Origin: Bacillota bacterium
Lineage (GTDB): Bacteria; Bacillota; Sulfobacillia; RBS10-35; JAJYVN01
Length of the DNA: 6,792 nt
Reading direction: 5' to 3'
Assembly: GCA_021791995.1 (NCBI GenBank)
Contig: JAJYVN010000162.1
Span: 1 to 6,792, forward strand
Below, one piece after another: positions 1 to 5,705 of the stretch. The stretch's first letter is position 1. Every line of letters begins with the position of its first letter. Below the pieces are notes generated by a model. That model had not been told where the DNA came from, did not search any database, and was given only the letters and a program-made list of their open reading frames with translations. The translations under genes were made by a program, and so were the position numbers.

Positions 1-209
1 TCACCAACAACTCGGAGTATGAAGAGTCCACCTTCACATACACCAGTGGAGGCAATACGTTCGTCGGGTGGTTCGTCGACGCGACGGACATCGCCTACCG
101 TTTGGATCTCGCCAAAGAGATGGGAATCGGCGGGGTGATTGCCTGGCGCATGGACTACGGAAACGATTGGTGGTCGGTATGGGCGCAAGACCTGGCCACA
201 TGGCACTGA
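1..209 (+). CDS. C-terminal end of a GH18-like glycoside hydrolase (5' truncated)
   Basis: The reading frame starting at base 3 is open from the window edge and ends at TGA 207-209, giving the last 68 residues. The end of the protein reads like the last strand and helix of a family 18 TIM barrel: residues around GWFVDATDIAYRLDLAKEMG, then IGGVIAWRMDYGNDWWSVW. In GH18 chitinases and spore-cortex or germination hydrolases, a segment of the form 'D..S...K..LAK..GIGGV..W.L..D' forms the final barrel strand, whose Trp lies at the base of the sugar-binding cleft. The catalytic DxxDxDxE motif would lie upstream, outside the window, so activity cannot be judged. The protein stops soon after the barrel, so any binding or copper-amine-oxidase-like domains would be N-terminal. 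Family assignment is moderately sure; substrate is unknown. Confidence 0.7.
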   Translation, partial: TNNSEYEESTFTYTSGGNTFVGWFVDATDIAYRLDLAKEMGIGGVIAWRMDYGNDWWSVWAQDLATWH

Positions 210-217
210 TCAATTCA

Positions 218-239
218 CTTCCGCCTTCGGTCGCGGAGG
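218..239 (+). terminator. UUCG-capped hairpin after the GH18-like gene (no U-tract)
   Basis: CTTCCGC (218-224) pairs with GCGGAGG (233-239), with one G-U pair. Inside it C225-G230 can close a UUCG tetraloop, leaving bases 231-232 bulged. It starts 9 bases after the stop codon. No run of T follows, so a classical intrinsic terminator is not supported. It may act as a 3'-end stabiliser or a weak or factor-dependent stop. Confidence 0.35.
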
Positions 240-311
240 AGGTGGGCTGACGAACGCTGCGCTTGCCGTCCTATGGAGAGTCAGGACGAGCGGTCGGCCT
301 GACCCACCATC

Positions 312-329
312 TCGACGAACGTTTGTCGA
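312..329. repeat. Near-perfect 18-bp palindrome, candidate operator
   Basis: TCGACGAACGTTTGTCGA is self-complementary at every position pair except 317/324 (G opposite T). It is centred on AACGTT. It lies about 45 bases upstream of the AT-rich patch that could be the -10 of the peptidase transcript, a place where a dimeric repressor or activator could sit. A second, overlapping inverted repeat (GAACG 328-332 with CGTTC 342-346) shares its right arm. It does not match the Bacillus LexA consensus. No regulator is identified. Confidence 0.25.
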
Positions 330-410
330 ACGAAATCGGTGCGTTCTGATACCACGAACGGCAGCGGCCCGTATATCATAAGAGTGCTGCACCGAATCCC
401 TCCATACCCA

Positions 411-484
411 CGGATGGCGGTGGAAGGGGTAGTCGCAGGTGCTATGCACGTACCACCTTCGACTGCTTGCGGATGCACCATCCG
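411..484 (+). promoter_or_regulatory. Candidate structured leader RNA with two competing foldings
   Basis: An outer helix can form between CGGATGG (411-417) and CCATCCG (478-484). Inside it a long arm pairs 429-441 with 454-466: AGTCG/CGACT and AGGTG/CACCT, with one C/T mismatch at 436/459, one G-U pair at 430/465 and a 12-base loop. The 3' strand CATCCG (479-484) can instead pair with the nearer copy CGGATG (470-475) as a 6-bp hairpin with a CAC loop, so the two states exclude each other. A third option pairs GGTGG 419-423 with CCACC 453-457. The element ends 9 bases before the GGAGG of the peptidase gene. This is seen by hand pairing only; no known RNA family is recognised. Confidence 0.4.
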
Positions 485-493
485 GTTCCGAGA

Positions 494-535
494 GGAGGCT
501 GCGGGCGCTTTTCGGAGAGCGACCCGCACATCGTG
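494..535 (+). promoter_or_regulatory. SD with a hairpin spacer before the GTG start of the M32 peptidase
   Basis: GGAGG lies at 494-498, but the best start codon, GTG, is at 533, 34 bases away and too far for normal initiation. The bases between fold into a tight hairpin: GCGGGCGCT (501-509) with AGCG-A-CCCGC (518-527), nine pairs with one bulged A and an 8-base loop. With the hairpin folded, only CT and ACATC separate the SD from GTG, an effective spacing of 7. Structured spacers that bring an SD close to the start are known from phage T4. The loop also holds a GGAG at 514-517, an alternative SD with a spacing of 15. Confidence 0.45.
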
Positions 536-2053
536 AGTAACATCGAGCAATCATCCACCGCATTCAATCGGTTCCAGAATCTCTGGTCCAGCTATGCGGA
601 CCTCCGCAACGCAGCTGCCATCTTGGAGTGGGATCAGCTGGTGAATATGCCACCAGGCGGGTCCGAGGCACGTGGGGAGCAATTGGCCACACTCAACCGC
701 ATCGCGCATGAACACCTGGTGTCAGAAACCATGGCGGACGCCATCGCCCAGGCGGAAGCCTCTGAAGGGCGGCCCGATCGCCCGCAGACCGCCACGCAAG
801 CCGCCCTGCGCGTTGCGCGGCGGGAGCACGACCGCGCACGACGCGTCCCGGCCGACCTCATCGCCGAGATGGCTCGCACCACCACCGCCGCCTACACCGC
901 ATGGGAGGCGGCTCGCAGCGAGGACCGCTTCACGCTCTTTGCACCCCTCCTCGCACGGCTCATCGATCTTGCTCGAGAGCGCGCTGATGCCCTTGGTCAC
1001 CAGGGCGAACGGTACGACGCCCTGTTGGGTGACCAGGAGCCAGGGCTCCGGACAAGCCAGTTGCGGGCCCTGTTCGCGGAGGTAGACCGGGGACTGCAGC
1101 CACTTTTACAGAGCATCACCGACCGACCACAGCCTGGGCGCCCCCTCTTCCATCGGACCGTCCCGGAGTCGGAGCAGCTAGAGGCCGGGCGGTGGGCAGT
1201 GACTGCGTTCGGCTTTCGTTGGAGGGACGGCCGCCAGGATCGCTCCACCCACCCCTTCATGACCTCCTTTGCGCCCGGTGACGTTCGGATGACCACGCGC
1301 CTGTCCGCAGACGACTTTGCCAGCGGCTTTTTCGCAACGCTACACGAGTGTGGACACGCCCTTTATGAGCAGGGCATCCCCGATGCCTATCGGCGCACGC
1401 CCCTGGCTCAGGTGCCCTCCCTGAGCCTCCACGAATCACAGTCTCGTCTTTGGGAGAATTGCGTCGGGCGCAGTCTGCCATTCTGGAAATACTTTCAGCC
1501 GCAACTGGCGCGCTGCAGCGGGACGTTTCGGAACGCCAGCGCGGAAGACCTTTGGCGTGCCTGCAATCGTGTCCATCGATCGTTGATTCGAGTCGAGGCG
1601 GACGAAGTGACCTACCACCTGCATATCAGCCTGCGGTTCGAACTGGAGTTAGCCCTGCTCTCGGGGGATCTGCCCGTCTCCGATCTGCCTGAGGCGTGGA
1701 ACGACGCATCCGTCCGCTACCTCGGGCTACGGCCAAGCAACGACCACGAAGGGGTGCTACAGGACGTGCACTGGTCCGGTGGCGGTTTCGCTGCCTTCCC
1801 TTCATACTCCCTCGGCAACATCCTCACAGGCATATGGATGGAGGCAGCCGAATCCGAGCTGGGAAACCTGGACCGGCAGATCACGGAAGGCGACTTCCGA
1901 CCGCTCCTGCAATTCTTGCGCCACGCAATACACAGCCGTGGCGGATGGGACACCACGGAGGAACTGGTGCAGCGCGTCAGCGGAGGACCACTGACCCCCG
2001 AGCCCTACCTCCGCCGCCTTCGCGTTAAGTTCAACGAACTGTATGATCTGTGA
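533..2053 (+). CDS. M32 family metallocarboxypeptidase (carboxypeptidase Taq type)
   Basis: This cytoplasmic zinc carboxypeptidase removes C-terminal residues from peptides. The 506-residue product has the usual length for family M32 (as in Bacillus YpwA and the Thermus and Pyrococcus enzymes) and no signal peptide. The N-terminus shows the family pattern LEWDQLVNMPPGG. HPF lies at 240-242, followed by DVRMTTR. HECGH at 271-275 is the HEXXH zinc site, and HESQSRLWEN at 300-309 supplies the third ligand, Glu301; the 30-residue spacing from the first His matches the family. IRVEADEVTYHLHI is near 353-366 and QDVHWSGGGFAAFPSYSLGN begins at 410. All catalytic features are intact. GTG 533 is chosen because the conserved N-terminus follows at the normal distance. 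TTG 467 and ATG 473 are in frame but lack an SD and would add residues coded by the leader structure. The gene stands alone and converges on the helicase gene. Confidence 0.95.
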   Translation: MSNIEQSSTAFNRFQNLWSSYADLRNAAAILEWDQLVNMPPGGSEARGEQLATLNRIAHEHLVSETMADAIAQAEASEGRPDRPQTATQAALRVARREHDRARRVPADLIAEMARTTTAAYTAWEAARSEDRFTLFAPLLARLIDLARERADALGHQGERYDALLGDQEPGLRTSQLRALFAEVDRGLQPLLQSITDRPQPGRPLFHRTVPESEQLEAGRWAVTAFGFRWRDGRQDRSTHPFMTSFAPGDVRMTTRLSADDFASGFFATLHECGHALYEQGIPDAYRRTPLAQVPSLSLHESQSRLWENCVGRSLPFWKYFQPQLARCSGTFRNASAEDLWRACNRVHRSLIRVEADEVTYHLHISLRFELELALLSGDLPVSDLPEAWNDASVRYLGLRPSNDHEGVLQDVHWSGGGFAAFPSYSLGNILTGIWMEAAESELGNLDRQITEGDFRPLLQFLRHAIHSRGGWDTTEELVQRVSGGPLTPEPYLRRLRVKFNELYDL

Positions 2054-2098
2054 TCATCGATGCTCCACCGCGTCACAACGCCGAACGATGCCAGGCTA

Positions 2099-2113
2099 CC
2101 GAGCCTCGCTCGG
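2099..2113. terminator. Perfect hairpin between convergent genes
   Basis: CCGAGC (2099-2104), loop CTC, GCTCGG (2108-2113) forms six GC-rich pairs. It lies in the 64-base gap between the peptidase stop (2053) and the helicase stop (2118), four bases past the helicase stop on its own strand. Either transcript would carry it. No T-run follows on either strand, so efficient intrinsic termination is not shown. Confidence 0.35.
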
Positions 2114-2117
2114 CGCA

Positions 2118-4346
2118 TCAAAGCATGACGCGCGCCTCGTCTCGGTCGATCAGCTTCGTACAGCGGTTCAACTTCGCAACCAGGCCAGGGTCATCGCGCA
2201 CCGCGTGTTTGAGTTGACGCAGCAGATCGATGGTCCGGCGAACAGCGCTGATAAAATCACCATCCTGAACCGATGTGTGCTGCATCAAGTCCGACAGGCT
2301 CATTCCTCGGCTCCAGGCAGCGACAAGCGGCGAAATCGTGGGGTCAAACCGGATGGTAGCGCCAACGTCCAAAAGCCGTCGCCCAATGCGCTTGACGGTC
2401 TGCACAGCACCGACATGGGGCAAGCCGTGGCAGGCGTCATCCCGACGCGCGTCATAGTCCACGCTCGCCAACACCGCGTTGATAACCTCCTCCGGCTCCG
2501 CGTGGAAGAACCCCTCAAAGACCAACTCGGTCAGCAGTAGTGGCATCACGTAAATGTTGCGCGCCACCTGGCCCCGCGGCAAGAGCCGCCCTCCCTCGAC
2601 ATAGCCCAGCCGCTCCAGGAGCCCAAGGGTGTGCTCCATCTCGTCGCGGTAGTTTTCCAACGCATCCGTCTGCTCCATCGTCTGTTCAAGCGTCACGATT
2701 TTCCGGTGGACCTGCGCGAACGGAGCGATCAGCCGTCGACAGGGATCCGGGGTCTTGGGACAGTGCGCGGGCGTCTGCAGCTTTTCCCGTAGTTCCGCGA
2801 GGTAGGCATCCACCTTCAACCGGGCCTGCCTGTGCCGGCGATGTCGGCGCCGGCTCCGATACTCTGCTTCCAACCGCAAGAGGTGAACCCGTTCCAGGGG
2901 GCAGGCCGCAGTGCCCAGGTTAGGGCAACCCTCCTGCCAGAGAGCATCCCGTTCGGCCACGAGAGCCCTCAGCCGGTTGGCCTGCATCGCACGCCGCTGC
3001 CGTCGCTGATACTCCCGAAAGTTGCGCGCCAAAACATCCAGGGCCCGGTCGCGACCAAAGGTATCGAGAAGGTTAAGCGCCGTGCTCTCGGTCACAAAGA
3101 ACCGGCTCTCGACCGGTTCCAGCGGGAGCGCCGGATAGTTGGGCAACGGGTCGTGCTCGCGACCATCGACGCCGATAAAGGCATATCCGGCGGCATCCTT
3201 GCCCCTGCGGCCGGCACGACCCGTCATCTGCTGGAACTCCTGCACCGTCAAGGGCCGAAAGGAGCTTCCATCAAACTTGCGTGCACTCTCCATCGCCACC
3301 GAGCGCACCGGGTAGTTCACCCCTACGGCAAAGGTCTCGGTGCAATACAAAAGCTTGATCAGACCCTGCCCGTACAGCGTCTCCACGATGTGTTTGGTCA
3401 CCGGCAAAAGACCCGCGTGATGAAAGGCGATCCCGCTCCGCAAACATTCGCCTAGGACTCGATGCATGTCTCGGTTGCCGCCAAAGCGCCCCTCCATCTC
3501 GGCCAGAGCCGCCTCCAACGCCCGCAACTCCCCGGGGCCAAGAAAGTGATACCGGCGCGCCGCCTTCCGTGCCCGCTCCTCCGTACCCGCACGTGAAAAG
3601 ACAAAGAAGAGCGCTGGCAGTGCGCCCTCCTCCACCATCGCCTCCACGATGTCCAAGTGGTCGCACTGCCGCGATTCCCAGCGCAAGGAGCGCTGCGCCT
3701 GACGCACCTTGGTATATGGGAGGAGGCCGTCGGGTGTGACATAGCAAACATGGAGCGGCACGGCGCGCTCGTTCTCCCGCACACGGACCACTGGGGATCC
3801 GGAGGTTTCCTCCATCCAGGAGGCCAAGGCATCCAGGTTACTGACCGTGGCGGACAGTCCGAGCACATGCACCGAGGGCGGCAGCAGGATCAGGCTCTCC
3901 TCCCAAGCAATACCCCGGTCTGATGCGATGTAGTGGATCTCGTCGAAGATCACCCATGCGAGTTGCTCTTCTGCCACCTGCCCGGCGACTAACTGTTTGC
4001 GCCGAAACACCGCGGTCATGATACAAGGTGGTGCATCGGGCCGGAACGAGACATCGCCCGTCAGGATCCCGACCCGGTCCTCACCCAAAAGGGCGCAGTA
4101 GTCCTCAAATTTTTGATTCGACAGCGCTTTGATTGGCGCGGTATAGACCACGCGTCCCCCCAAAGCGATCATGCGCTCCACGAGATAATCGGCAATGAGC
4201 GTCTTGCCCGTACCGGTTGGCGCAGCCACGAGAACACTGTGGCTCGCGTTGATTCCGGCCATCGCCTGGCGCTGGAAGAGATCGAGATGGAGGCCATGAA
4301 AGGTCTCCGGTACCGACTGGAACGTTTGCACAACTGCTTCTTCCAC
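2118..4346 (-). CDS. Ski2-like DEAD/DEAH-box RNA helicase with DSHCT-type C-terminus
   Basis: ATP-dependent RNA helicase of the Ski2/Mtr4/HelY superfamily 2 group, probably cytoplasmic and acting in RNA unwinding or decay. Counting from GTG at 4346 (742 residues): LFQRQAM 23-29; Walker A APTGTGKT 42-49; motif Ia APIKALSNQK 70-79, typical of Ski2; LTGD 95-98; Walker B DEIH 135-138; SAT 165-167; FVFSR (motif IV); FHHAG 308-312; QMTGRAGRRG (motif VI) 373-382; then a basic helical segment flanked by C474/C482 and C529/C536; and a DSHCT-like region about 595-742 with GDFISAVRRTIDLLRQL. Motif Ic is unusual: TAVFR replaces the TTE-type sequence. The frame stays open upstream to 4778, but that part runs under the transglycosylase gene and has no helicase similarity. 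GTG 4346 lies seven bases after a strong extended -10, suggesting a leaderless mRNA. GTG 4331, behind GAAGAAG, is the alternative. It is divergent from the transglycosylase gene. The cellular role is inferred from the family only. Confidence 0.92.
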   Translation of the reverse strand: MEEAVVQTFQSVPETFHGLHLDLFQRQAMAGINASHSVLVAAPTGTGKTLIADYLVERMIALGGRVVYTAPIKALSNQKFEDYCALLGEDRVGILTGDVSFRPDAPPCIMTAVFRRKQLVAGQVAEEQLAWVIFDEIHYIASDRGIAWEESLILLPPSVHVLGLSATVSNLDALASWMEETSGSPVVRVRENERAVPLHVCYVTPDGLLPYTKVRQAQRSLRWESRQCDHLDIVEAMVEEGALPALFFVFSRAGTEERARKAARRYHFLGPGELRALEAALAEMEGRFGGNRDMHRVLGECLRSGIAFHHAGLLPVTKHIVETLYGQGLIKLLYCTETFAVGVNYPVRSVAMESARKFDGSSFRPLTVQEFQQMTGRAGRRGKDAAGYAFIGVDGREHDPLPNYPALPLEPVESRFFVTESTALNLLDTFGRDRALDVLARNFREYQRRQRRAMQANRLRALVAERDALWQEGCPNLGTAACPLERVHLLRLEAEYRSRRRHRRHRQARLKVDAYLAELREKLQTPAHCPKTPDPCRRLIAPFAQVHRKIVTLEQTMEQTDALENYRDEMEHTLGLLERLGYVEGGRLLPRGQVARNIYVMPLLLTELVFEGFFHAEPEEVINAVLASVDYDARRDDACHGLPHVGAVQTVKRIGRRLLDVGATIRFDPTISPLVAAWSRGMSLSDLMQHTSVQDGDFISAVRRTIDLLRQLKHAVRDDPGLVAKLNRCTKLIDRDEARVML

Positions 4347-4353
4347 AGCGTGC

Positions 4354-4362
4354 AGTATAGCA
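4354..4362 (-). promoter_or_regulatory. Extended -10 promoter of the helicase gene
   Basis: On the minus strand TGCTATACT matches an extended -10 (TGN followed by TATACT, five of six bases of the consensus). No good -35 lies 16-18 bases upstream, which extended -10 promoters tolerate. The predicted transcription start is about 4346-4348, at the GTG chosen as the start codon. It must lie upstream of the true start codon, which argues against the longer upstream frames. Confidence 0.5.
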
Positions 4363-4418
4363 CGGAGCCTCACACAATAATTTTCGGACAAATTCCGCCG
4401 AATGGAGCAGGAAAGACC

Positions 4419-4466
4419 ATGGATGCCGTCGAACGGGCTCGAACCGGAGTTCTCAATGTGAGATAG
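4419..4466 (+). CDS. Possible 15-residue leader peptide upstream of the transglycosylase
   Basis: ATG 4419 to TAG 4464-4466 encodes MDAVERARTGVLNVR. AGGA at 4409-4412 gives a good SD spacing of 6. The stop is 13 bases before the first ATG of the transglycosylase gene, close enough for translational coupling. The peptide has three Arg codons in 15 and no run of a single amino acid, so classical attenuation is not evident. Chance is a real alternative for so short a frame. Confidence 0.2.
   Translation: MDAVERARTGVLNVR
4451..4463. repeat. Short inverted repeat upstream of the transglycosylase gene
   Basis: TCTCA-ATG-TGAGA is a perfect inverted repeat with 5-base arms. It overlaps the end of the small leader frame and ends 8 bases before the GGAGGG SD of the transglycosylase. 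It could be a small RNA hairpin or a protein site, or chance. No convincing -10/-35 pair for the plus-strand gene was found in 4347-4479. Confidence 0.2.
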
Positions 4467-4482
4467 CACATGGAGGGCCATG

Positions 4483-5631
4483 ATGAGGAACTTCCGCCGG
4501 ATCGCGATCGCCGTTCTCTGCACCACGGTTTTCGGACTTGTCCCAATGGCTGCGGCGAGTAGCACGAGCACCAGTGGTAGACTCACAACGCTGCAAAGCG
4601 AACAAAAAGCGACGGAAGCGAAACTCGCGGCCGCGCAGAAGCAATACACCGCGGCCGTCAACGCGTACGGTGCCGCGCAACACGAGCTCGCAGTGGTCAA
4701 TGCCGAATTGAACGCCTCAGCGCAGCGACTGCAGACACTCGATACAGAGGTCGCCGCCGCGAAGGGACAATTGGCCACGCTCGAGACGCAGTTGGCCGCA
4801 GCGAAGGTCGTGGTACAGAATGATCAGCAGCAAGCGAACAGCGCCTTGGTCATGGTCGATGAAAATGGCTTTTCGGTGTCGGTGCTCTCGGTTGTCTTTG
4901 GAGCAACCAGCTTTTCCGACTTCTTAACGCGGCTCGATATGCTCCAGCAGGTGTGGGTCATGACCAATCAACTCTTGCAGAAGGCACAAAATGCACAGGA
5001 TCAGGTGAACGCCCTGACCGAGCAGCAGTCTTCGGAGGTGGCCCATCTGACGAGCCTGCAGAATCAGGCTGCCGCTGAGGTAACTACGCTGCACAATCAG
5101 CAAATCCAGGCTAATGGTTATGTCCGAGACGAGGAACAGGCGCAGGCCGCCGCCAGCGCGGTCGTGGTGAACGTGGAGGGGTCTCTCCAGTCTCTCACCG
5201 CCGAGATTAACAAGTTGATCCAAGAGATCGAAGACAACTCCATCCCCTGGTCGCAGGTTCTGTCGGACATCAACGCGCTCGCGCAACAGTATGGCATTGA
5301 TCCGCTGTTGGTGGAGGCGGTGGTCCTCCAGGAGTCCGGCGGTGACTCCAAGGCCAAGAGTTCCGCCGGGGCGGTGGGTCTGATGCAGCTCATGCCGGGA
5401 ACAGCGGCGGAGTTGGGTGTAACGAACTCCTACGATCCGGTCCAGAACCTGACCGGAGGTATCACCTACCTTCTGGAACTGCTCCATGAATTCAACGGCA
5501 ATCTGACCGACGCACTCGCGGCCTACAACGCTGGGTCGTACGCCGTCAAAGAGTATGGTGGCGTCCCGCCGTACACGCAGACAGAGAACTATGTTAGGGA
5601 TGTGGAATCCCTCTACGCGGAAGGAAGGTAA
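4483..5631 (+). CDS. Secreted lytic transglycosylase: PcsB-type coiled coil fused to SLT domain
   Basis: Predicted exported cell-wall enzyme that cleaves the MurNAc-GlcNAc bond of peptidoglycan, forming 1,6-anhydro ends. Counting from ATG 4483 (382 residues): RNFRR, a hydrophobic stretch and AAA at 23-25 form a signal peptide with likely cleavage before Ser26. Residues about 30-120 and 155-245 are Ala/Gln-rich coiled coil. Between them FSVSVLSVVFGATSFSDFL (from 130) matches the tip region of the PcsB/CwlO coiled-coil domain. The SLT (Slt70-type) domain spans about 262-382: catalytic Glu284 in LQESGGDSKAKSSAGAVG, GLMQLMPGTA from 299, and AYNAG 347-351, all intact. Two ATGs (4480, 4483) are in frame; GGAGG at 4472-4476 is better spaced for the second (6 bases versus 3). 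In PcsB and CwlO the coiled coil binds FtsX and restrains a CHAP or NlpC/P60 hydrolase, so FtsEX control of this SLT enzyme is a reasonable inference, not shown. No lipobox is present. Confidence 0.93.
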   Translation: MRNFRRIAIAVLCTTVFGLVPMAAASSTSTSGRLTTLQSEQKATEAKLAAAQKQYTAAVNAYGAAQHELAVVNAELNASAQRLQTLDTEVAAAKGQLATLETQLAAAKVVVQNDQQQANSALVMVDENGFSVSVLSVVFGATSFSDFLTRLDMLQQVWVMTNQLLQKAQNAQDQVNALTEQQSSEVAHLTSLQNQAAAEVTTLHNQQIQANGYVRDEEQAQAAASAVVVNVEGSLQSLTAEINKLIQEIEDNSIPWSQVLSDINALAQQYGIDPLLVEAVVLQESGGDSKAKSSAGAVGLMQLMPGTAAELGVTNSYDPVQNLTGGITYLLELLHEFNGNLTDALAAYNAGSYAVKEYGGVPPYTQTENYVRDVESLYAEGR

Positions 5632-5632
5632 C

Positions 5633-5691
5633 CCTCCCGCACGCCGCAGCCGTCTTGTCTATACTGTGGACAAGTCAAACGAGCGGGGAGG
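5633..5691 (+). promoter_or_regulatory. Read-through RNA fold that would mask the SD of the MarC-family gene
   Basis: CCTCCCGC (5633-5640), directly after the transglycosylase stop, can pair with GCGGGGAGG (5683-5691) as eight pairs with one bulged G. The second strand contains GGGGAGG, the only SD before the MarC-family start. An inner stem pairs CTTGTC (5654-5659) with GACAAG (5669-5674). In RNA reading through from the upstream gene the SD would be hidden. RNA starting near 5672 would lack the left strand and leave it free. Pairing was done by hand; regulation is inference. Confidence 0.35.
5660..5665 (+). promoter_or_regulatory. Possible -10 element (TATACT) for the MarC-family gene
   Basis: TATACT is the same hexamer as in the helicase promoter. 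It sits in the loop of the CTTGTC/GACAAG inverted repeat, so that repeat could be an operator around the -10. No recognisable -35 lies 17 bases upstream, and the upstream TG is one base too far away for a standard extended -10. A start near 5672 would give a short leader carrying the GGGGAGG SD. Confidence 0.3.
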
Positions 5692-5705
5692 CGGTCGCGA
5701 TCGTT

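Larger units (their letters stand above)
210..532. other. 323-base non-coding region upstream of the M32 peptidase
   Basis: No reading frame here has both a plausible SD and a protein-like composition. The region holds, in order: the hairpin at 218-239, an imperfect palindrome at 312-329, an AT-rich patch GTATATCATAAG at 371-382 that could be a weak -10 (no good -35 lies 16-18 bases upstream), a foldable leader at 411-484, and a SD-hairpin-GTG arrangement at 494-535. No T-box, SRP RNA or riboswitch class that I know by sequence was recognised. Confidence 0.6.

Noticed and set aside
467..532. Upstream in-frame starts (TTG 467, ATG 473) for the M32 peptidase
   Set aside because: Neither has an SD, the extra residues are not family-like, and the bases form the leader hairpins. 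GTG 533 gives the normal family N-terminus.
2832..3455. 207-codon plus-strand frame inside the helicase gene
   Set aside because: It is an antisense shadow of conserved helicase motifs IV-VI; its product resembles no known family.
4435..4445. GGTTCGAGCCC on the minus strand, resembling a tRNA T-arm
   Set aside because: The T-stem does not pair over five bases and no acceptor stem, anticodon arm or D-arm can be built around it.
4516..4521. Cys13 in the transglycosylase signal peptide as a lipoprotein site
   Set aside because: The residues before it (A-V-L) do not form a lipobox and the Cys falls inside the hydrophobic core. A signal peptidase I site AAA fits better.
4347..4778. N-terminal extension of the helicase frame, open upstream on the minus strand
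   Set aside because: It runs opposite the transglycosylase gene, has no helicase similarity, contains the likely promoter of the helicase, and simply lacks stop codons.
5655..5705. Longer MarC-family start at TTG 5655
   Set aside because: No SD precedes it, and the TATACT element lies just inside it, so RNA from that promoter would not contain this codon. It cannot be fully excluded for a read-through transcript.
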